Below the pieces are notes generated by a model. That model was given only the letters and a program-made list of their open reading frames with translations, was not told the DNA's origin and did not search any database. From assembly GCA_913030915.1 (NCBI GenBank), contig CAJWEW010000007.1, positions 1 to 61,286 of the forward strand: 61,286 bases of DNA, in the 5' to 3' direction. The stretch comes from an uncultured Rhodobiaceae bacterium. Its GTDB lineage: Bacteria > Pseudomonadota > Alphaproteobacteria > Rhizobiales > TMED25. Positions 34,478-45,430 of this stretch are shown one piece after another; position 1 is the stretch's first letter, and each line of letters begins with the position of its first letter. The position numbers and the translations under genes were made by a program.

Positions 34478-36882
34478 GATTCACGCTGTCATGGCTAAAA
34501 GACCACCTCACCACAAATGCAAGCTTGGATGAGATCTGTAATAAATTAAATATGATTGGCCTCGAAGTAGAGGATATTTACGATCCATCTAAGATTTACA
34601 AGGATTTTACGATCTGTGAGATTTCAACTATAAAAAAACACCCGGATGCTGATAAGTTAAAAATCTGTACTTTAAATACTATAAATGGAACACAGGATGT
34701 GGTTTGTGGAGCTAATAATGTAAAAGAGGGAATGAAAGCGGTTTTTGCTCCAGAAGGTTCCTATATTCCTGGCTTATCAATGACGTTACAAGCCACAAAG
34801 ATCCGAGGTATAAAGTCAAGTGGAATGCTACTTTCTGAAAGAGAATTGTCACTATCTGATGAGCATGATGGTATTTTGGAGCTTGATCCGAAATCTCAAA
34901 TTGGTAATAATATTTTTGATCAAATTAATAAGTCAGACCCCGTTATTGAAATATCCATAACACCTAATAGGTCGGATGCACTCGGTGTAAGGGGTATCGC
35001 ACGTGATCTATGTGCAGCAGGTATCGGAAAATTGAAGCCCCTGAAAGCGACGAAGATTATTGGAAAGTATGATATTAAAAAAGAGATAAAAATAAATAAA
35101 GATGTCGAAAATAATATATATGCAAGCTTTAGATTAATAAAAAATGTAAAAAATTGTGACTCACCACAATGGTTGAAGAATAGATTAGAGGCAATAGGAT
35201 TAAGGCCGATTAATGCGCTTGTTGATGTGACCAACTATCTAACATATGATTTGAATCGTCCTTTGCACGTATTTGATTATGATAAAATCAACAAGGGCTT
35301 AGAGATTCGAAAGGCAAAAGCTGGTGAGAAGATTCTTGCGCTCGACGACAAAGAATATAAGCTCAATCGATCTCATACAATTTTTTCAGATGATAATAAT
35401 CCGGAGTCAATCTCCGGCATTATTGGTGGAAAAAGAACTGGCTGCGGTATTGATACTGTGAATGTTTTAGTCGAAAGTGCTGTTTGGGACAAAATTAATA
35501 TCGCAAATACTGGTAGGGAGTTAAACATCAACTCCGACGCAAGATACAGAAATGAGAGAGGAATAGATAGTGGTTTCAATGACAATGGTTTGGATAAAGC
35601 CGTTGAGATGATTAAAGAAATATGTGGAGGTGAAATATCAAACATAAAATCAGTAGGAAAGCCGCTAAATCGTCAAGAAAAGATAAATTTTAGTTTGGAT
35701 GAAGTATCAAGGCTTCTCGGTATTTCATATAAAAAATCTGAGATAGATCACATACTTACAGGGTTGGGGTTTTTATTATCCGAGAAAAATAATAAAATTG
35801 AGGTCACTATCCCATCATGGAGACATGACATCTCTGAGAATGCCTGCATTGTTGAAGAAATCATGCGTATTAAGGGAACGGATAATATAAAGTCAATTCC
35901 TCTCAAAAAATCTGTTGGCGTAGCGTCCAAGAAAATAAGTAGGGCTCAAAAAATAAGATTTAATATAAAAAGGGTGCTAGCTAGCAGGGGCATGATGGAA
36001 ATAGTCAGCTACTCGTTTATTTCCGATAAAATCGCAAAACTTTTTTACACAGTCAATGATGATTTGCGTCTTCTAAATCCCATATCAACGGAACTGAATG
36101 TCATGAGGCAGCTCTTGATGCCGAGTTTACTTTTATCAGTTAAAAAAAATTTAGATAGGGGTCAGAGAGACATATCTCTATTTGAGGTAAGCAATTGCTA
36201 TAGTGGGGTTAACCCAGAAGATCAATTTGAGTTTGCGTCTGGGGTTAGACTTGGAAAAGCAATCTCACATGGTGGAAATAACGACTGGAGAGGTAATTCA
36301 CGAGATTATGACTCATTTGATGCCAAAGAGGATATAATTTCAATTTTGAGATCTGAAGGTATAGATGATAGTAATTATAAAATCACTCAAGATGCACCCG
36401 AATATTATCATCCAGGTAAGTCCGGGGTTATCCGACAGGGTCCAATAAACATATTAGGTCATTTTGGTGAAATTCATCCAACTATTTTACACGACCTTGA
36501 CATAGATACCCCAATCTTTGCTTTCGAGATATTCATGGATAAAATATCATCAAAAGTAAAAGCCAAGTCAAGAGTGAGACCTGGATTTACAATAAGTAGC
36601 TTTATGCCAGTAAGCCGCGATTTTGCTTTTATACTGGATAAAGATACGAAAGCAGAAGAAATTCTTAATGTAATAAAAAGAATTAAGAATACCATGATTG
36701 AAGATATTAAAATATTTGACATTTATTCAGGGAAAAATATACCGAAAAATAAAAAATCAATTGGGATCAATGTTATAATTCAACCATACCAAAAAACACT
36801 AACAGATTCCGAAATTGAAGAAATATCAAGAATGATTATATCTGAAGTAGGAAATAAATTTGAAGCTGAAATAAGATCTTAG
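34474..36882 (+). CDS. pheT: Phenylalanyl-tRNA synthetase beta subunit
   Basis: PheT carries the tRNA-binding and editing functions. The N-terminus [12 protein letters not shown] and the tRBD segment [13 protein letters not shown] are followed by the B3/B4 editing region, B5 domains, a catalytic-like domain and the C-terminal FDX-ACB domain ([15 protein letters not shown]). The ATG at 34474 overlaps the pheS stop as ATGA and is nine bases after AAGGGG; longer reading upstream is in the wrong part of pheS. The length of 802 residues is normal. Confidence 0.96.
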   Translation: MRFTLSWLKDHLTTNASLDEICNKLNMIGLEVEDIYDPSKIYKDFTICEISTIKKHPDADKLKICTLNTINGTQDVVCGANNVKEGMKAVFAPEGSYIPGLSMTLQATKIRGIKSSGMLLSERELSLSDEHDGILELDPKSQIGNNIFDQINKSDPVIEISITPNRSDALGVRGIARDLCAAGIGKLKPLKATKIIGKYDIKKEIKINKDVENNIYASFRLIKNVKNCDSPQWLKNRLEAIGLRPINALVDVTNYLTYDLNRPLHVFDYDKINKGLEIRKAKAGEKILALDDKEYKLNRSHTIFSDDNNPESISGIIGGKRTGCGIDTVNVLVESAVWDKINIANTGRELNINSDARYRNERGIDSGFNDNGLDKAVEMIKEICGGEISNIKSVGKPLNRQEKINFSLDEVSRLLGISYKKSEIDHILTGLGFLLSEKNNKIEVTIPSWRHDISENACIVEEIMRIKGTDNIKSIPLKKSVGVASKKISRAQKIRFNIKRVLASRGMMEIVSYSFISDKIAKLFYTVNDDLRLLNPISTELNVMRQLLMPSLLLSVKKNLDRGQRDISLFEVSNCYSGVNPEDQFEFASGVRLGKAISHGGNNDWRGNSRDYDSFDAKEDIISILRSEGIDDSNYKITQDAPEYYHPGKSGVIRQGPINILGHFGEIHPTILHDLDIDTPIFAFEIFMDKISSKVKAKSRVRPGFTISSFMPVSRDFAFILDKDTKAEEILNVIKRIKNTMIEDIKIFDIYSGKNIPKNKKSIGINVIIQPYQKTLTDSEIEEISRMIISEVGNKFEAEIRS

Positions 36883-36913
36883 ATATGGTTTCCGAAAAAA
36901 AAGTTCAGATATT

Positions 36914-38713
36914 ATGAATAATTTATCAAAAATAAGAAATTTTTCAATAATAGCACACATAGATCATGGCAAATCGACGCTCGCCGATAGATTGATTCAA
37001 ATAACAGGCGGACTTGAGCTAAGAGAAATGAAGGATCAGGTACTTGACTCAATGGAACTAGAAAGAGAGCGAGGAATCACAATCAAGGCACAGTCAGTTA
37101 GCTTGAAATACAAGAGTAATAAAAATGAAGAATTTACACTAAACATTATAGATACACCAGGCCATGTAGATTTCGCATATGAGGTTAATAGATCGCTTGC
37201 TGCTTGTGAAGGATCTATATTGGTAGTTGACGCAAGTCAAGGGGTAGAAGCTCAGACACTAGCAAATGTATATCAGTCAATTGCCAATAATCATGAAATT
37301 TTAGTTGTTTTAAATAAGGTAGACCTACCAGCAGCTGATCCAGAAAGAGTTAAAGCACAAATTGAGGACGTCATTGGTTTAGATACAAGTGATGCGATTG
37401 AAATTTCAGCGAAAACAGGTCTTGGCATCAGTGATCTTCTTGAAAAAGTGACAGAGAAGCTACCGCCACCCTCAGGCGATATAAGCCAGACGACAAAAGC
37501 ACTGCTCGTGGACTCTTGGTATGATACTTATCTGGGTGTTGTTGTTTTGGTAAGAGTTTATGACGGTTCAATAAAAAAAGGGCAGAAAATTAAACTCTTA
37601 TCTAACTCCGCAACATATCAGATTGACAGAGTTGGTGTCTTTCAACCGAAACAAAAGATGCTTGATGAACTCGGTCCAGGTGAGATTGGATTTTTTACAG
37701 CATCTATCAAGCAAGTCTCGGATATGAGGGTTGGAGATACTATTACTGATGCAAAGGCACAAGATATTGCCGCCCTCGACGGTTTCAAGCCCTCACAGCC
37801 TGTAGTTTTCTGTGGACTATACCCTCAGGATACATCAGATTTTGAAGGTTTGAGGGATGCAATCGAGAAGTTAAGCCTTAATGATGCAAGCTTTCAATAT
37901 GAGAAAGAAACGTCAGCTGCCTTAGGGTTGGGCTATAGGTGCGGTTTTTTAGGCCTATTACACCTTGAAATTATTTGTGAAAGAATTGATAGAGAATATA
38001 ATATTGATCTGGTTACAACTGCACCGAGCGTAATTTATAGGGTGCATACTACAGATGGGAAATTAATCGAGTTACATAATCCCGTTGATTTGCCACCCCA
38101 AGAAAGAATAGCAAAAATTGAAGAGCCTTGGATTAATGCATCCATTATTGTACCTGAGGAATATCTTGGCGCAATATTGAAGCTATGTGAGGAAAGAAGG
38201 GGAGTGCAGAAGGAATTAAATTTCTCAGGTAACCGAGCTGTAATCAACTATCAAATTCCTCTAAATGAGGTCGTTTTTGATTTTTATGATAAATTAAAAT
38301 CTATCTCAAAAGGGTACGCTAGTTTTGATTACTCAATAGCAAATTACGACGCGTCGGATCTTGTCAAAATGCAGATTTTAGTTAATGAGGAGTCAGTTGA
38401 CGCATTGGCAATGATTGTTCATAGAAGCGTTGCTGAAAACCGGGGAAGAGTCATAATAGAAAAACTAAAGGATTTAATTCCAAGACATTTATTCAAAATA
38501 CCGTTGCAGGCAGCCATTGGCGGGAAGGTTATAGCAAGAGAGACGATATCTGCGGTTAGAAAGGACGTAACAGCAAAATGTTACGGTGGAGACGTGACAC
38601 GTAAAAGAAAACTGCTTGAAAAGCAAAAGAAAGGCAAAAAGAAAATGAGGAAATATGGAAAAGTTGAGATTCCACAAGAAGCCTTTATTGCAGCTCTTAA
38701 AGCCGATTATTAA
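36914..38713 (+). CDS. lepA: Elongation factor 4 (back-translocase LepA)
   Basis: LepA is a membrane-associated ribosomal GTPase that affects translocation or initiation under stress. G motifs are canonical: [10 protein letters not shown] (G1), RERGITI (G2), DTPGHVDF (G3), NKVDLP (G4) and a SAKTG segment (G5). The unique C-terminal domain ends [14 protein letters not shown]. The length of 599 residues is standard. Confidence 0.97.
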   Translation: MNNLSKIRNFSIIAHIDHGKSTLADRLIQITGGLELREMKDQVLDSMELERERGITIKAQSVSLKYKSNKNEEFTLNIIDTPGHVDFAYEVNRSLAACEGSILVVDASQGVEAQTLANVYQSIANNHEILVVLNKVDLPAADPERVKAQIEDVIGLDTSDAIEISAKTGLGISDLLEKVTEKLPPPSGDISQTTKALLVDSWYDTYLGVVVLVRVYDGSIKKGQKIKLLSNSATYQIDRVGVFQPKQKMLDELGPGEIGFFTASIKQVSDMRVGDTITDAKAQDIAALDGFKPSQPVVFCGLYPQDTSDFEGLRDAIEKLSLNDASFQYEKETSAALGLGYRCGFLGLLHLEIICERIDREYNIDLVTTAPSVIYRVHTTDGKLIELHNPVDLPPQERIAKIEEPWINASIIVPEEYLGAILKLCEERRGVQKELNFSGNRAVINYQIPLNEVVFDFYDKLKSISKGYASFDYSIANYDASDLVKMQILVNEESVDALAMIVHRSVAENRGRVIIEKLKDLIPRHLFKIPLQAAIGGKVIARETISAVRKDVTAKCYGGDVTRKRKLLEKQKKGKKKMRKYGKVEIPQEAFIAALKADY

Positions 38714-38729
38714 ACTAAGATCTACCCAG

Positions 38730-39593
38730 ATGAAAAGCTTTTCTTACAAACTCATCTTATTTATTCTAATTTTTTTAATAGATATAAACCTGGTTTTATC
38801 GAAAGAATATGCGAGCGAAATATTCTACAAGATAAGAACAGAAACTATTTCTGAAGCAAAGAGCATTGGCTCTTATTCAAAAGGCTGCTTAGCGGGCGCT
38901 GAATACCTGCCAAACCACAGTCTTCACTATGAGGCATTGAAACCATCAAGAAATAGATTTTGGGGTCATCCAGATCTAATAAGCTATATAAAAGATACAT
39001 CAAAAGAGGTATTTGAGACTTATGGAAATGGTCTTATTCTTGGAGATTTATCAATGCCAAGAGGTGGACCAATGCCTTATGGGCATAAAAGTCATCAGAC
39101 GGGTCTTGATGTTGATATTTATTTTGAAAGAAAGCCAGACCTAGCAATGAGCAGGTATCAACTTGAAACTTTCAAACCAAGATCCGTTCTCACACCAAAT
39201 CAAAGGGAAATAAATGAGGATCTATGGTCAGGTTATCATTATGATCTACTAAAAATAGCAACAAAAGATGATAGGGTAACTAGAATTTTTGTTAATCCAT
39301 TAATCAAGAATGAACTATGTACGATAGCAAAAGAGAAGGGTGACATGGATTGGTTAAAAAAAATAAGACCCTGGGCTGGGCATTACAAGCATTTCCATGT
39401 CAGATTGAGTTGTCCAGAAAATTCAGAGCTATGTATTAATCAAGCTGATGTGAATAATTCAAGTGGATGCGGTAGTGAATTAGATTTTTGGATGAAAAAA
39501 GATAAGCTTTTTGAGTCAAACTCAACAAAAATACGTAAATGGATGTTGTTGTCTGATTTGCCAAAATCATGTAAACAAATATCTATGGAATAA
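38730..39593 (+). CDS. mepA: Penicillin-insensitive murein endopeptidase
   Basis: MepA is a periplasmic zinc LAS-type endopeptidase that cuts D-Ala-mDAP cross-links in peptidoglycan. The ATG at 38730 is chosen because it begins a signal peptide (MKSFSYKLILFILIFLID) and lies after the lepA stop; an earlier possible start is inside lepA. Zinc ligands are in MPRGGPMPYGHKSHQTGLDVDIY (split here: GHKSHQTG and DVDIYF) and GHYKHFHVRLSCP. Six or more Cys would form disulfides. The length of 287 residues is typical. Confidence 0.93.
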   Translation: MKSFSYKLILFILIFLIDINLVLSKEYASEIFYKIRTETISEAKSIGSYSKGCLAGAEYLPNHSLHYEALKPSRNRFWGHPDLISYIKDTSKEVFETYGNGLILGDLSMPRGGPMPYGHKSHQTGLDVDIYFERKPDLAMSRYQLETFKPRSVLTPNQREINEDLWSGYHYDLLKIATKDDRVTRIFVNPLIKNELCTIAKEKGDMDWLKKIRPWAGHYKHFHVRLSCPENSELCINQADVNNSSGCGSELDFWMKKDKLFESNSTKIRKWMLLSDLPKSCKQISME

Positions 39594-39602
39594 TTTAATT
39601 AC

Positions 39603-39692
39603 GGAGAGGTGGCCGAGTGGTTTAAGGCGCACGCCTGGAACGCGTGTATAGTAGCAATACTATCGAGGGTTCGAATCCCTCTCTCTCCGCCA
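39603..39692 (+). tRNA. tRNA-Ser (GGA anticodon)
   Basis: A 90-base tRNA with the acceptor stem GGAGAGG/TCTCTCC, discriminator G and encoded CCA. The anticodon loop CTGGAAC holds anticodon GGA, and the long class II variable arm (GTATAGTAGCAATACTATC) forms a stem. The T arm has GTTCGAATC. It begins only nine bases after the mepA stop and may be processed from that transcript. Confidence 0.95.
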
Positions 39693-39697
39693 ATTGA

Positions 39698-39712
39698 GGC
39701 ATAATTAATGCC
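39698..39712 (+). terminator. Weak hairpin after tRNA-Ser
   Basis: GGCAT and ATGCC form a 5-bp stem with a 5-base loop, beginning six bases after the tRNA CCA. There is no following T run, so it is at best a processing or pausing element rather than a proven terminator. Confidence 0.2.
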
Positions 39713-39745
39713 GGATCATACTACACAAGCAAAGAGCATAAATAT

Positions 39746-40126
39746 ATGAGTAGAGAGATTAAAAAAAATGTTTTAGGTGGAGTACTACAATCATGCTGTT
39801 ATGCCCCAAAAACTGGATATTTTAGAGATGGATTTTGTCGAACAGACGATAGCGACCTTGGTAGCCATGTTATTTGCGCTGAAGTCACGGCGGGGTTTTT
39901 AGAGTTTTCAAAGAGCCGTGGAAATGATCTTTCAACCCCGAGACCGGAATATAATTTTCCTGGTCTATCACCAGGGGATCGATGGTGCCTCTGCGCTTTA
40001 AGATGGAGAGAGGCATGGGAAGAAGGAATAGCGCCATCTGTAATTCTCGAGGCATGTGATCAAGCGGCTCTCATGTATGTCCCCCTTAAAATATTAAAAG
40101 AATTTGCAATTAAGGCTACGCATTAA
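39746..40126 (+). CDS. DUF2237 family protein
   Basis: This 126-residue protein matches the DUF2237 family closely: NVLGGVLQSCCYAPKTGYFRDGFC at the start (two halves: NVLGGVLQSC and TGYFRDGFC), EFSKSRGNDLSTPRPEYNFPG in the middle, and PGDRWCLCALRW near residue 77. The conserved Cys residues suggest metal binding. Its function is not known. The stop is one base before the selO ATG, so the two are likely co-expressed. Confidence 0.9.
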   Translation: MSREIKKNVLGGVLQSCCYAPKTGYFRDGFCRTDDSDLGSHVICAEVTAGFLEFSKSRGNDLSTPRPEYNFPGLSPGDRWCLCALRWREAWEEGIAPSVILEACDQAALMYVPLKILKEFAIKATH

Positions 40127-40127
40127 C

Positions 40128-41585
40128 ATGACTCAATCATTAAACTTTAATTTTGATACTACATATACGAGCTTGCCAAAAGAATTCTATGTGAAACAAC
40201 GACCCGAACGTGTCCAAAATCCCATGATTGTTCATATTAACTATGACCTTGCTCAGGAAATTGGCCTTAATTTGACCTCAACTACACAAAAAAAACTGTC
40301 AAAACTATTTTCTGGGAACGAACTACCTGATGGATCAACACCGCTGTCGCAGGCCTATGCAGGCCATCAATTTGGATATTTTACTATGTTAGGAGATGGC
40401 CGGGCTCATCTTCTTGGGGAACATATTACGCCCAATGGAATACGACTCGATATCCAATTAAAAGGATCTGGAAAAACTCCATACTCAAGAAGCGGAGACG
40501 GCAGAGCAGCGCTCGGTCCAATGATACGCGAGTATCTCATTTCAGAGGCAATGTATCATTTAGGTATTCCAACGACAAGAAGCCTCGCAGTTATAACTAC
40601 CGGCCAAGAAGTAAGACGCGAAGCTTTATTACCTGGATCAATATTAACGCGCATTGCAAGCTCTCATATCAGGGTGGGAACTTTTGAGTTTGCGGCTAAC
40701 CAAAAAGATGAGGCGCTCTTAAAATCATTACTGGATTATACAATAAAAAGACACTGCCCAGAGGTTTTTGATTGCTCAAATAAGGCAGTAGGTCTTATTG
40801 AAAATATGATGCAAAAACAATCTGATTTGATTGTTCATTGGATGCGTGTCGGATTTATACATGGCGTAATGAATACAGATAATATGACCCTCTCTGGTGA
40901 GACGATTGATTATGGACCTTGTGCTTTTATGGATAATTATGATCCAAATACATTTTTTAGCTCTATTGATCGGGGAGGGCGTTATTCATTTATGAACCAG
41001 CCATTGATCACGCAATGGAATTTAGCACGATTAATTGAAGCACTGTTACCTCTGATTGATAATAATGTAGATAATGCTGTCAAACTGGGCGAAAAGTTAA
41101 TTGATAAATTTTCTGATATATATAAACAAAAATGGCTATCTATGATGCGACTGAAGCTCGGTTTAGATGGTGATCAACCAGAGGACCAAATGTTAATCAA
41201 GGATCTCTTAGATTGGATGCATAATAATGATGCTGATTTTACAAACACCTTTCGTGATCTTGGTATTGGTAAACAACCAACAGAAAAAATATATAAAATA
41301 TCATCTTTTCAAACTTGGTATAAGCAATGGAAAAAAAGATTACAAAAAAATAGTAAATCTTGGGATACATCTGTGACAATGATGAGAAATGTTAACCCAA
41401 TAATAATACCAAGGAACCATCAGGTTGAGAAAGTAATAAGCACTGCGGCTGAAGGTGATTTTAAGCATTTTAGAAATTTTTTAGAGGTATTAAAAGAGCC
41501 ATACAAGGTGGATATTAAATCAAAGGATTACCAGCTGCCACCTGAACCACGAGAACGCGTATATCAAACATTTTGTGGCACATAA
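40128..41585 (+). CDS. selO: SelO-type protein adenylyltransferase (YdiU/UPF0061)
   Basis: SelO is a pseudokinase-fold enzyme that attaches AMP to Ser, Thr or Tyr of target proteins, linked to redox stress in studied cases. Key segments are QLKGSGKTPYSRSGDGRAAL near residue 105 with nucleotide-binding Lys and Arg, HGVMNTDNMTLSGETIDYGP near residue 246 with the Asn and Asp metal ligands, and the C-terminal TFCGT ending with the Cys found in place of selenocysteine in bacteria. The ATG at 40128 fits the family start. Confidence 0.93.
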   Translation: MTQSLNFNFDTTYTSLPKEFYVKQRPERVQNPMIVHINYDLAQEIGLNLTSTTQKKLSKLFSGNELPDGSTPLSQAYAGHQFGYFTMLGDGRAHLLGEHITPNGIRLDIQLKGSGKTPYSRSGDGRAALGPMIREYLISEAMYHLGIPTTRSLAVITTGQEVRREALLPGSILTRIASSHIRVGTFEFAANQKDEALLKSLLDYTIKRHCPEVFDCSNKAVGLIENMMQKQSDLIVHWMRVGFIHGVMNTDNMTLSGETIDYGPCAFMDNYDPNTFFSSIDRGGRYSFMNQPLITQWNLARLIEALLPLIDNNVDNAVKLGEKLIDKFSDIYKQKWLSMMRLKLGLDGDQPEDQMLIKDLLDWMHNNDADFTNTFRDLGIGKQPTEKIYKISSFQTWYKQWKKRLQKNSKSWDTSVTMMRNVNPIIIPRNHQVEKVISTAAEGDFKHFRNFLEVLKEPYKVDIKSKDYQLPPEPRERVYQTFCGT

Positions 41586-41645
41586 TAATAAATAGACATC
41601 TGGCCAAATAAGTAGTTATATATCTAAAAACATGTCTTTAATAGA

Positions 41646-42842
41646 ATGTACAACAAAAATTTAATCTTAATTATTATAGCTCAAATATTCGGATTTACAG
41701 CTGCACCTGTCACTATCTTCTTAAGTGGTATAATTGGCTCAACCCTTACATCATTAACAACACTCTCAACACTTCCAACTGCTTCGATGGTGATTGGTCT
41801 TGCAAGCTCAACAATGATTGCTTCCAAGATAATGAGTAAGATTGGCAGAAAAAGAGGTTTTATTTATGCTGCAATTTATACTTCAATGTCCTCGCTGATA
41901 GCTGCTATATCAATTTATTATGGAGATTTTTTGTTTTATTGCCTGTCTTGCTTTGCCATCGGTAACGGTCTTGCATTTACTCACCAATATAGATTTGCAG
42001 CAGCAGAGTCAGTTAGTGAAGATATGATTCCAAGGGCGATTTCAGTTGTTATGTTGGCAGGCATAGTTTCAGCATTGCTTGGACCAAATATCGCAGTATA
42101 TTCACAAAATCTCATACCTGAGCATACTTTTGTCGGTCCTTATATTGCACTATCTTTCATGACATTTTTACCAGTTTTACCTTTAATATTTTATAGCCCA
42201 AAAAGTGCCGCAAAAAGTGAAAAGAAGATCATTGCTGGAAGGTCGTATAGTGAATTACTAAGTTCGCATAGATTTAGTCAAGCTATAGTTGTTGCGGCAA
42301 TGTCATATGCCATAATGTCATTCTTGATGACGGCAACACCTATTAGCATGCACCACCATCACGGCTTTTCAATTGAAAGTACGAAGATAGTTATTCAATT
42401 TCACATAATTGGGATGTTTCTGCCGTCATTATTTACTGGCAGGTTAATAAAGAAATTTGGTCATAGCCCTATAATATACACAGGTGTATTATTTTTCTTA
42501 TTAACTATACTTTTGAGTTATTTTGAAACAACTTATATTAATTATCTTATAGCCCTTACATTTCTTGGCATTGGATGGAATTTTCTATTCATTACCTCAA
42601 CAAGTCTACTGGTCATTTCATATAGAGAAGAAGAGAAGTTTAAGGCTCAAGGGTTCAATGAAATTGTTGTCTTTTCAATGCAAGCAATAGCGAGTCTATC
42701 CGCGGGTTTTATGTTGACACTCGTAGGTTGGGAAATTATGAATATCTTATGTGTACCGCTAAGTCTTTTAGTTATACTTATGACTTTAAGAGCTGACTTA
42801 AGTGAGAAGAAGAGTACCCAAATAATTATGAATAAAGGATAA
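41646..42842 (+). CDS. MFS transporter
   Basis: A 12-helix major facilitator protein of 398 residues. Between helices 2 and 3 there is the SKIGRKRGF-like loop (MSKIGRKRGFIY), a form of the MFS motif A. The centre has a cytoplasmic loop near residue 190 (SPKSAAKSEKKI), and a His-rich HHHHGFS segment lies just after helix 7. Its substrate cannot be inferred. It ends three bases before the thiolase gene, so it may carry a compound linked to acyl-CoA metabolism. Confidence 0.8.
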   Translation: MYNKNLILIIIAQIFGFTAAPVTIFLSGIIGSTLTSLTTLSTLPTASMVIGLASSTMIASKIMSKIGRKRGFIYAAIYTSMSSLIAAISIYYGDFLFYCLSCFAIGNGLAFTHQYRFAAAESVSEDMIPRAISVVMLAGIVSALLGPNIAVYSQNLIPEHTFVGPYIALSFMTFLPVLPLIFYSPKSAAKSEKKIIAGRSYSELLSSHRFSQAIVVAAMSYAIMSFLMTATPISMHHHHGFSIESTKIVIQFHIIGMFLPSLFTGRLIKKFGHSPIIYTGVLFFLLTILLSYFETTYINYLIALTFLGIGWNFLFITSTSLLVISYREEEKFKAQGFNEIVVFSMQAIASLSAGFMLTLVGWEIMNILCVPLSLLVILMTLRADLSEKKSTQIIMNKG

Positions 42843-42845
42843 TAA

Positions 42846-44036
42846 GTGTATCAAGACAAAGACACAGTTATAGTTGCAGCTTCACGAACTGCTATTGGGA
42901 GCTTTAATGGAAGTTTTCGAGATGTAGCGCCCTATAAACTTGGATCTGCAGTTATTCATTCGCTATTAGGCAAGATAAATATTAAAGCGTCAGACATTGA
43001 CGAAGTAATTCTCGGGCAAATCTTAACTGCAGGACAAGGACAAAATCCAGCGAGGCAAGCAGCAATTGATGCTGGTATACCATTTGAGACGCCAGCTTGG
43101 CTAATCAATCAGCTTTGTGCATCAGGATTAAGATCTGTAATAATTGCGTACCAGCAGATAAAAGAGGATATTGACCGGATATTAATTGCAGGCGGGCAAG
43201 AAAGCATGACGCAAGCACCCCATGTTTCATATATTCGACAGGGTCAGAAAATGGGTGCTTTGCAAATGCAGGATTCAATGATTAGCGATGCACTGATTGA
43301 TTTTTTTAATAATTATCATATGGGAGTAACAGCTGAAAATGTTGCTGATAAATGGTCGATATCACGTGACGCTCAAGACAAGTTTGCATTCGACTCCCAA
43401 ATGAAAGCGGCGAAGGCTCAAGATAATGGAAAATTTATTGATGAAATTTGCCCCGTTCATATTGAACGAAAGAAGAATAAAGAAATTGTGTTAGAAGACG
43501 AGTATATAAGAAAAAATATTAGTATGGATGATATAGCCTCGCTCAGTACAATATTTAAAAAAGAGGGTGGTACTGTAACTGCTGCTAATGCCTCCGGAAT
43601 AAATGATGGGGCTGCCGGCGTTTTATTAATGTCTTATGCAAAAGCAAAGTCAATGAGGCTGGAGCCATTAGCGAGAATTGCAGGTTGGGGGCAAGCTGCT
43701 GTTGATCCTGCAATAATGGGGACCGGTCCAATTCCCGCGATTAAGAGCGCGTTATCGAATGTAGATTGGAATATTTATGATATTGATTTATTTGAATTAA
43801 ATGAGGCATTTGCTTCGCAAGCATGTGCTTGTGCTAAGGATTTAAATATTCCTGCGGAAAAATTGAATGTAAATGGTGGTGCTATTGCCCTAGGCCACCC
43901 AGTTGGCGCTTCCGGTGCGAGGATACTTGTCACACTATTACATGAAATGGAAAAAAGAAAGTCATCAAAGGGCCTAGCCTCTCTCTGTGTTGGCGGAGGG
44001 ATGGGAGTCGCCTTGTGCGTAGAAAGATATAACTAG
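42846..44036 (+). CDS. Acetyl-CoA acetyltransferase (thiolase)
   Basis: This is a biosynthetic-type thiolase interconverting two acetyl-CoA with acetoacetyl-CoA. The nucleophilic Cys is in NQLCASGLRS near residue 91, the catalytic His in GGAIALGHPVGASGAR near residue 350, and the second Cys in CVGGGMGVA. It starts with GTG, preceded by AAAGGA. The length of 396 residues is standard for PhaA/AtoB. Its stop overlaps the end of the opposing gloB by four bases. It could work with the hbd gene near 55 kb in butyrate or polyhydroxybutyrate metabolism. Confidence 0.93.
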   Translation: MYQDKDTVIVAASRTAIGSFNGSFRDVAPYKLGSAVIHSLLGKINIKASDIDEVILGQILTAGQGQNPARQAAIDAGIPFETPAWLINQLCASGLRSVIIAYQQIKEDIDRILIAGGQESMTQAPHVSYIRQGQKMGALQMQDSMISDALIDFFNNYHMGVTAENVADKWSISRDAQDKFAFDSQMKAAKAQDNGKFIDEICPVHIERKKNKEIVLEDEYIRKNISMDDIASLSTIFKKEGGTVTAANASGINDGAAGVLLMSYAKAKSMRLEPLARIAGWGQAAVDPAIMGTGPIPAIKSALSNVDWNIYDIDLFELNEAFASQACACAKDLNIPAEKLNVNGGAIALGHPVGASGARILVTLLHEMEKRKSSKGLASLCVGGGMGVALCVERYN

Positions 44037-44803
44037 AAATTATCTTTTTGTGTTCGTGTCTCTGAAAAAACTTCTAAGTCTCTTGATTTAATCATGCCTA
44101 ATTTATTTTTTAAAACCGGATCATCGTACATTAAGAATGGGTTGGTCTTTAATTCAAGCTCTAAAGTTGTAGGCAAACAGTATTTTTTTTCTGATACAGC
44201 TTTTTGGATATGCTCATATCTATTTCCAATATTTTCATTATTTGGATAAATTGATAAGGCAAATTTTGCATTTGCCAAAGAGTACTCGTGTCCACAATAT
44301 ATGACTGTATCAGCGGGTAAATCCCTTATTTTTTTGATCGACTCAAACATTTGCTCATGGGTTCCTTCAAAAACTCTGCCGCAGCCCATAAGAAATAGTG
44401 TATCTCCAGCAAATAAAATTTTCTCTCTTTCAAAAAAGAAAACAATGTGACCGAGAGTATGACCTGGTGTCTCTATCACCCTAATTGGTGATCCTGAGAA
44501 GTCTATATATTCGTCACCGATGAGTGTTATATCTAAATGAGGTATTTGGTCTTTTTCTGATTCAGGCCCCAGCACAATACAGTTGTATTTATTTTTTAAA
44601 TATTCAATTCCGTCAATGTGATCTTGATGTTTGTGTGTAATTAAAAGGTGAGTTAAATTAAGTTTCTTTTTTTCAAGTTCTTCATCAATTCTCTTAGCAT
44701 CAGGGGCATCAACAGACATTGTTAAGCCTGTATCTGCATCTGAGACAAGAACTCCATAATTATCCGTCCTGCATATAAATTGATGTATTTCAAATTTAGT
44801 CAT
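44033..44803 (-). CDS. gloB: Hydroxyacylglutathione hydrolase (glyoxalase II)
   Basis: GloB hydrolyses S-lactoylglutathione to lactate and glutathione, ending methylglyoxal detoxification. The metallo-beta-lactamase motif is THKHQDHIDG, followed by ETPGHTLGH, FAGDTLFLMGCGR and YCGHEYSLANAKF, all typical of the family. The ATG at 44803 is preferred over 44836 because it gives the family start MTKFEIHQF; it overlaps metW by eight bases. The length of 256 residues is normal. Confidence 0.94.
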   Translation of the reverse strand: MTKFEIHQFICRTDNYGVLVSDADTGLTMSVDAPDAKRIDEELEKKKLNLTHLLITHKHQDHIDGIEYLKNKYNCIVLGPESEKDQIPHLDITLIGDEYIDFSGSPIRVIETPGHTLGHIVFFFEREKILFAGDTLFLMGCGRVFEGTHEQMFESIKKIRDLPADTVIYCGHEYSLANAKFALSIYPNNENIGNRYEHIQKAVSEKKYCLPTTLELELKTNPFLMYDDPVLKNKLGMIKSRDLEVFSETRTQKDNF

Positions 44804-45413
44804 TATTTTTTTTAAGTAAGAATATTGCTTGTTCACCTATCAAGTTAACAGAACGTATTCGGTTTGCAAAGTTTAACTGTGCCCCATTTTTATCGAGAGC
44901 TACGGATTTGATAATTTTAATATTAATTTCATCGCATAAACTCAAAAAATCATTAATAGTACACAGGTGTATATTTTCAGTATTATACCACTTAGCTGGC
45001 AGTGATGGAGTCATAGGCATTTGTCCATTTAGTGCAAGGTAGAGTCTGACCTTCCAATGACCAAAATTTGGAATGGAGACAATCGCTTTTTTACCAATGC
45101 GAAGTAGCTGCTCAAGTATATCCCGCGGCCTATTTACAGATTGAAGTGTTTTACTCAAAATGACATAATCAAAGCTATTATCCGGATACATTTCAAGGTC
45201 AAAATTTGCATCACCTTGAACGACAGGAAGTCCTTTTTCGAGACATAAATTTACCCGATCTGAATATAATTCTATACCACGTACATCAACTTTCTTTTTA
45301 TCCTGCAGCATTTTCAATAGGGATCCATCATCACACCCAATATCCAAAACCTTAGAACGAAGCTCTACCATTTCTTCAATAATTAAAAAATCAAACCTAT
45401 TACTCATATCCAC
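44796..45413 (-). CDS. metW: Methionine biosynthesis protein MetW
   Basis: MetW is a small methyltransferase-fold protein that partners MetX in homoserine acylation. The SAM-type motif VLDIGCDDGSLLKML and the later SIPNFGHWKVRLYL and PLPAKWYNTENIHLCT-like segments match the family (the latter seen as LPAKWYNTENIHLCTIND). It follows metX by 17 bases. At 205 residues it is standard. Confidence 0.93.
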   Translation of the reverse strand: MDMSNRFDFLIIEEMVELRSKVLDIGCDDGSLLKMLQDKKKVDVRGIELYSDRVNLCLEKGLPVVQGDANFDLEMYPDNSFDYVILSKTLQSVNRPRDILEQLLRIGKKAIVSIPNFGHWKVRLYLALNGQMPMTPSLPAKWYNTENIHLCTINDFLSLCDEINIKIIKSVALDKNGAQLNFANRIRSVNLIGEQAIFLLKKNND

Positions 45414-45430
45414 CTATGACCTATCCATGA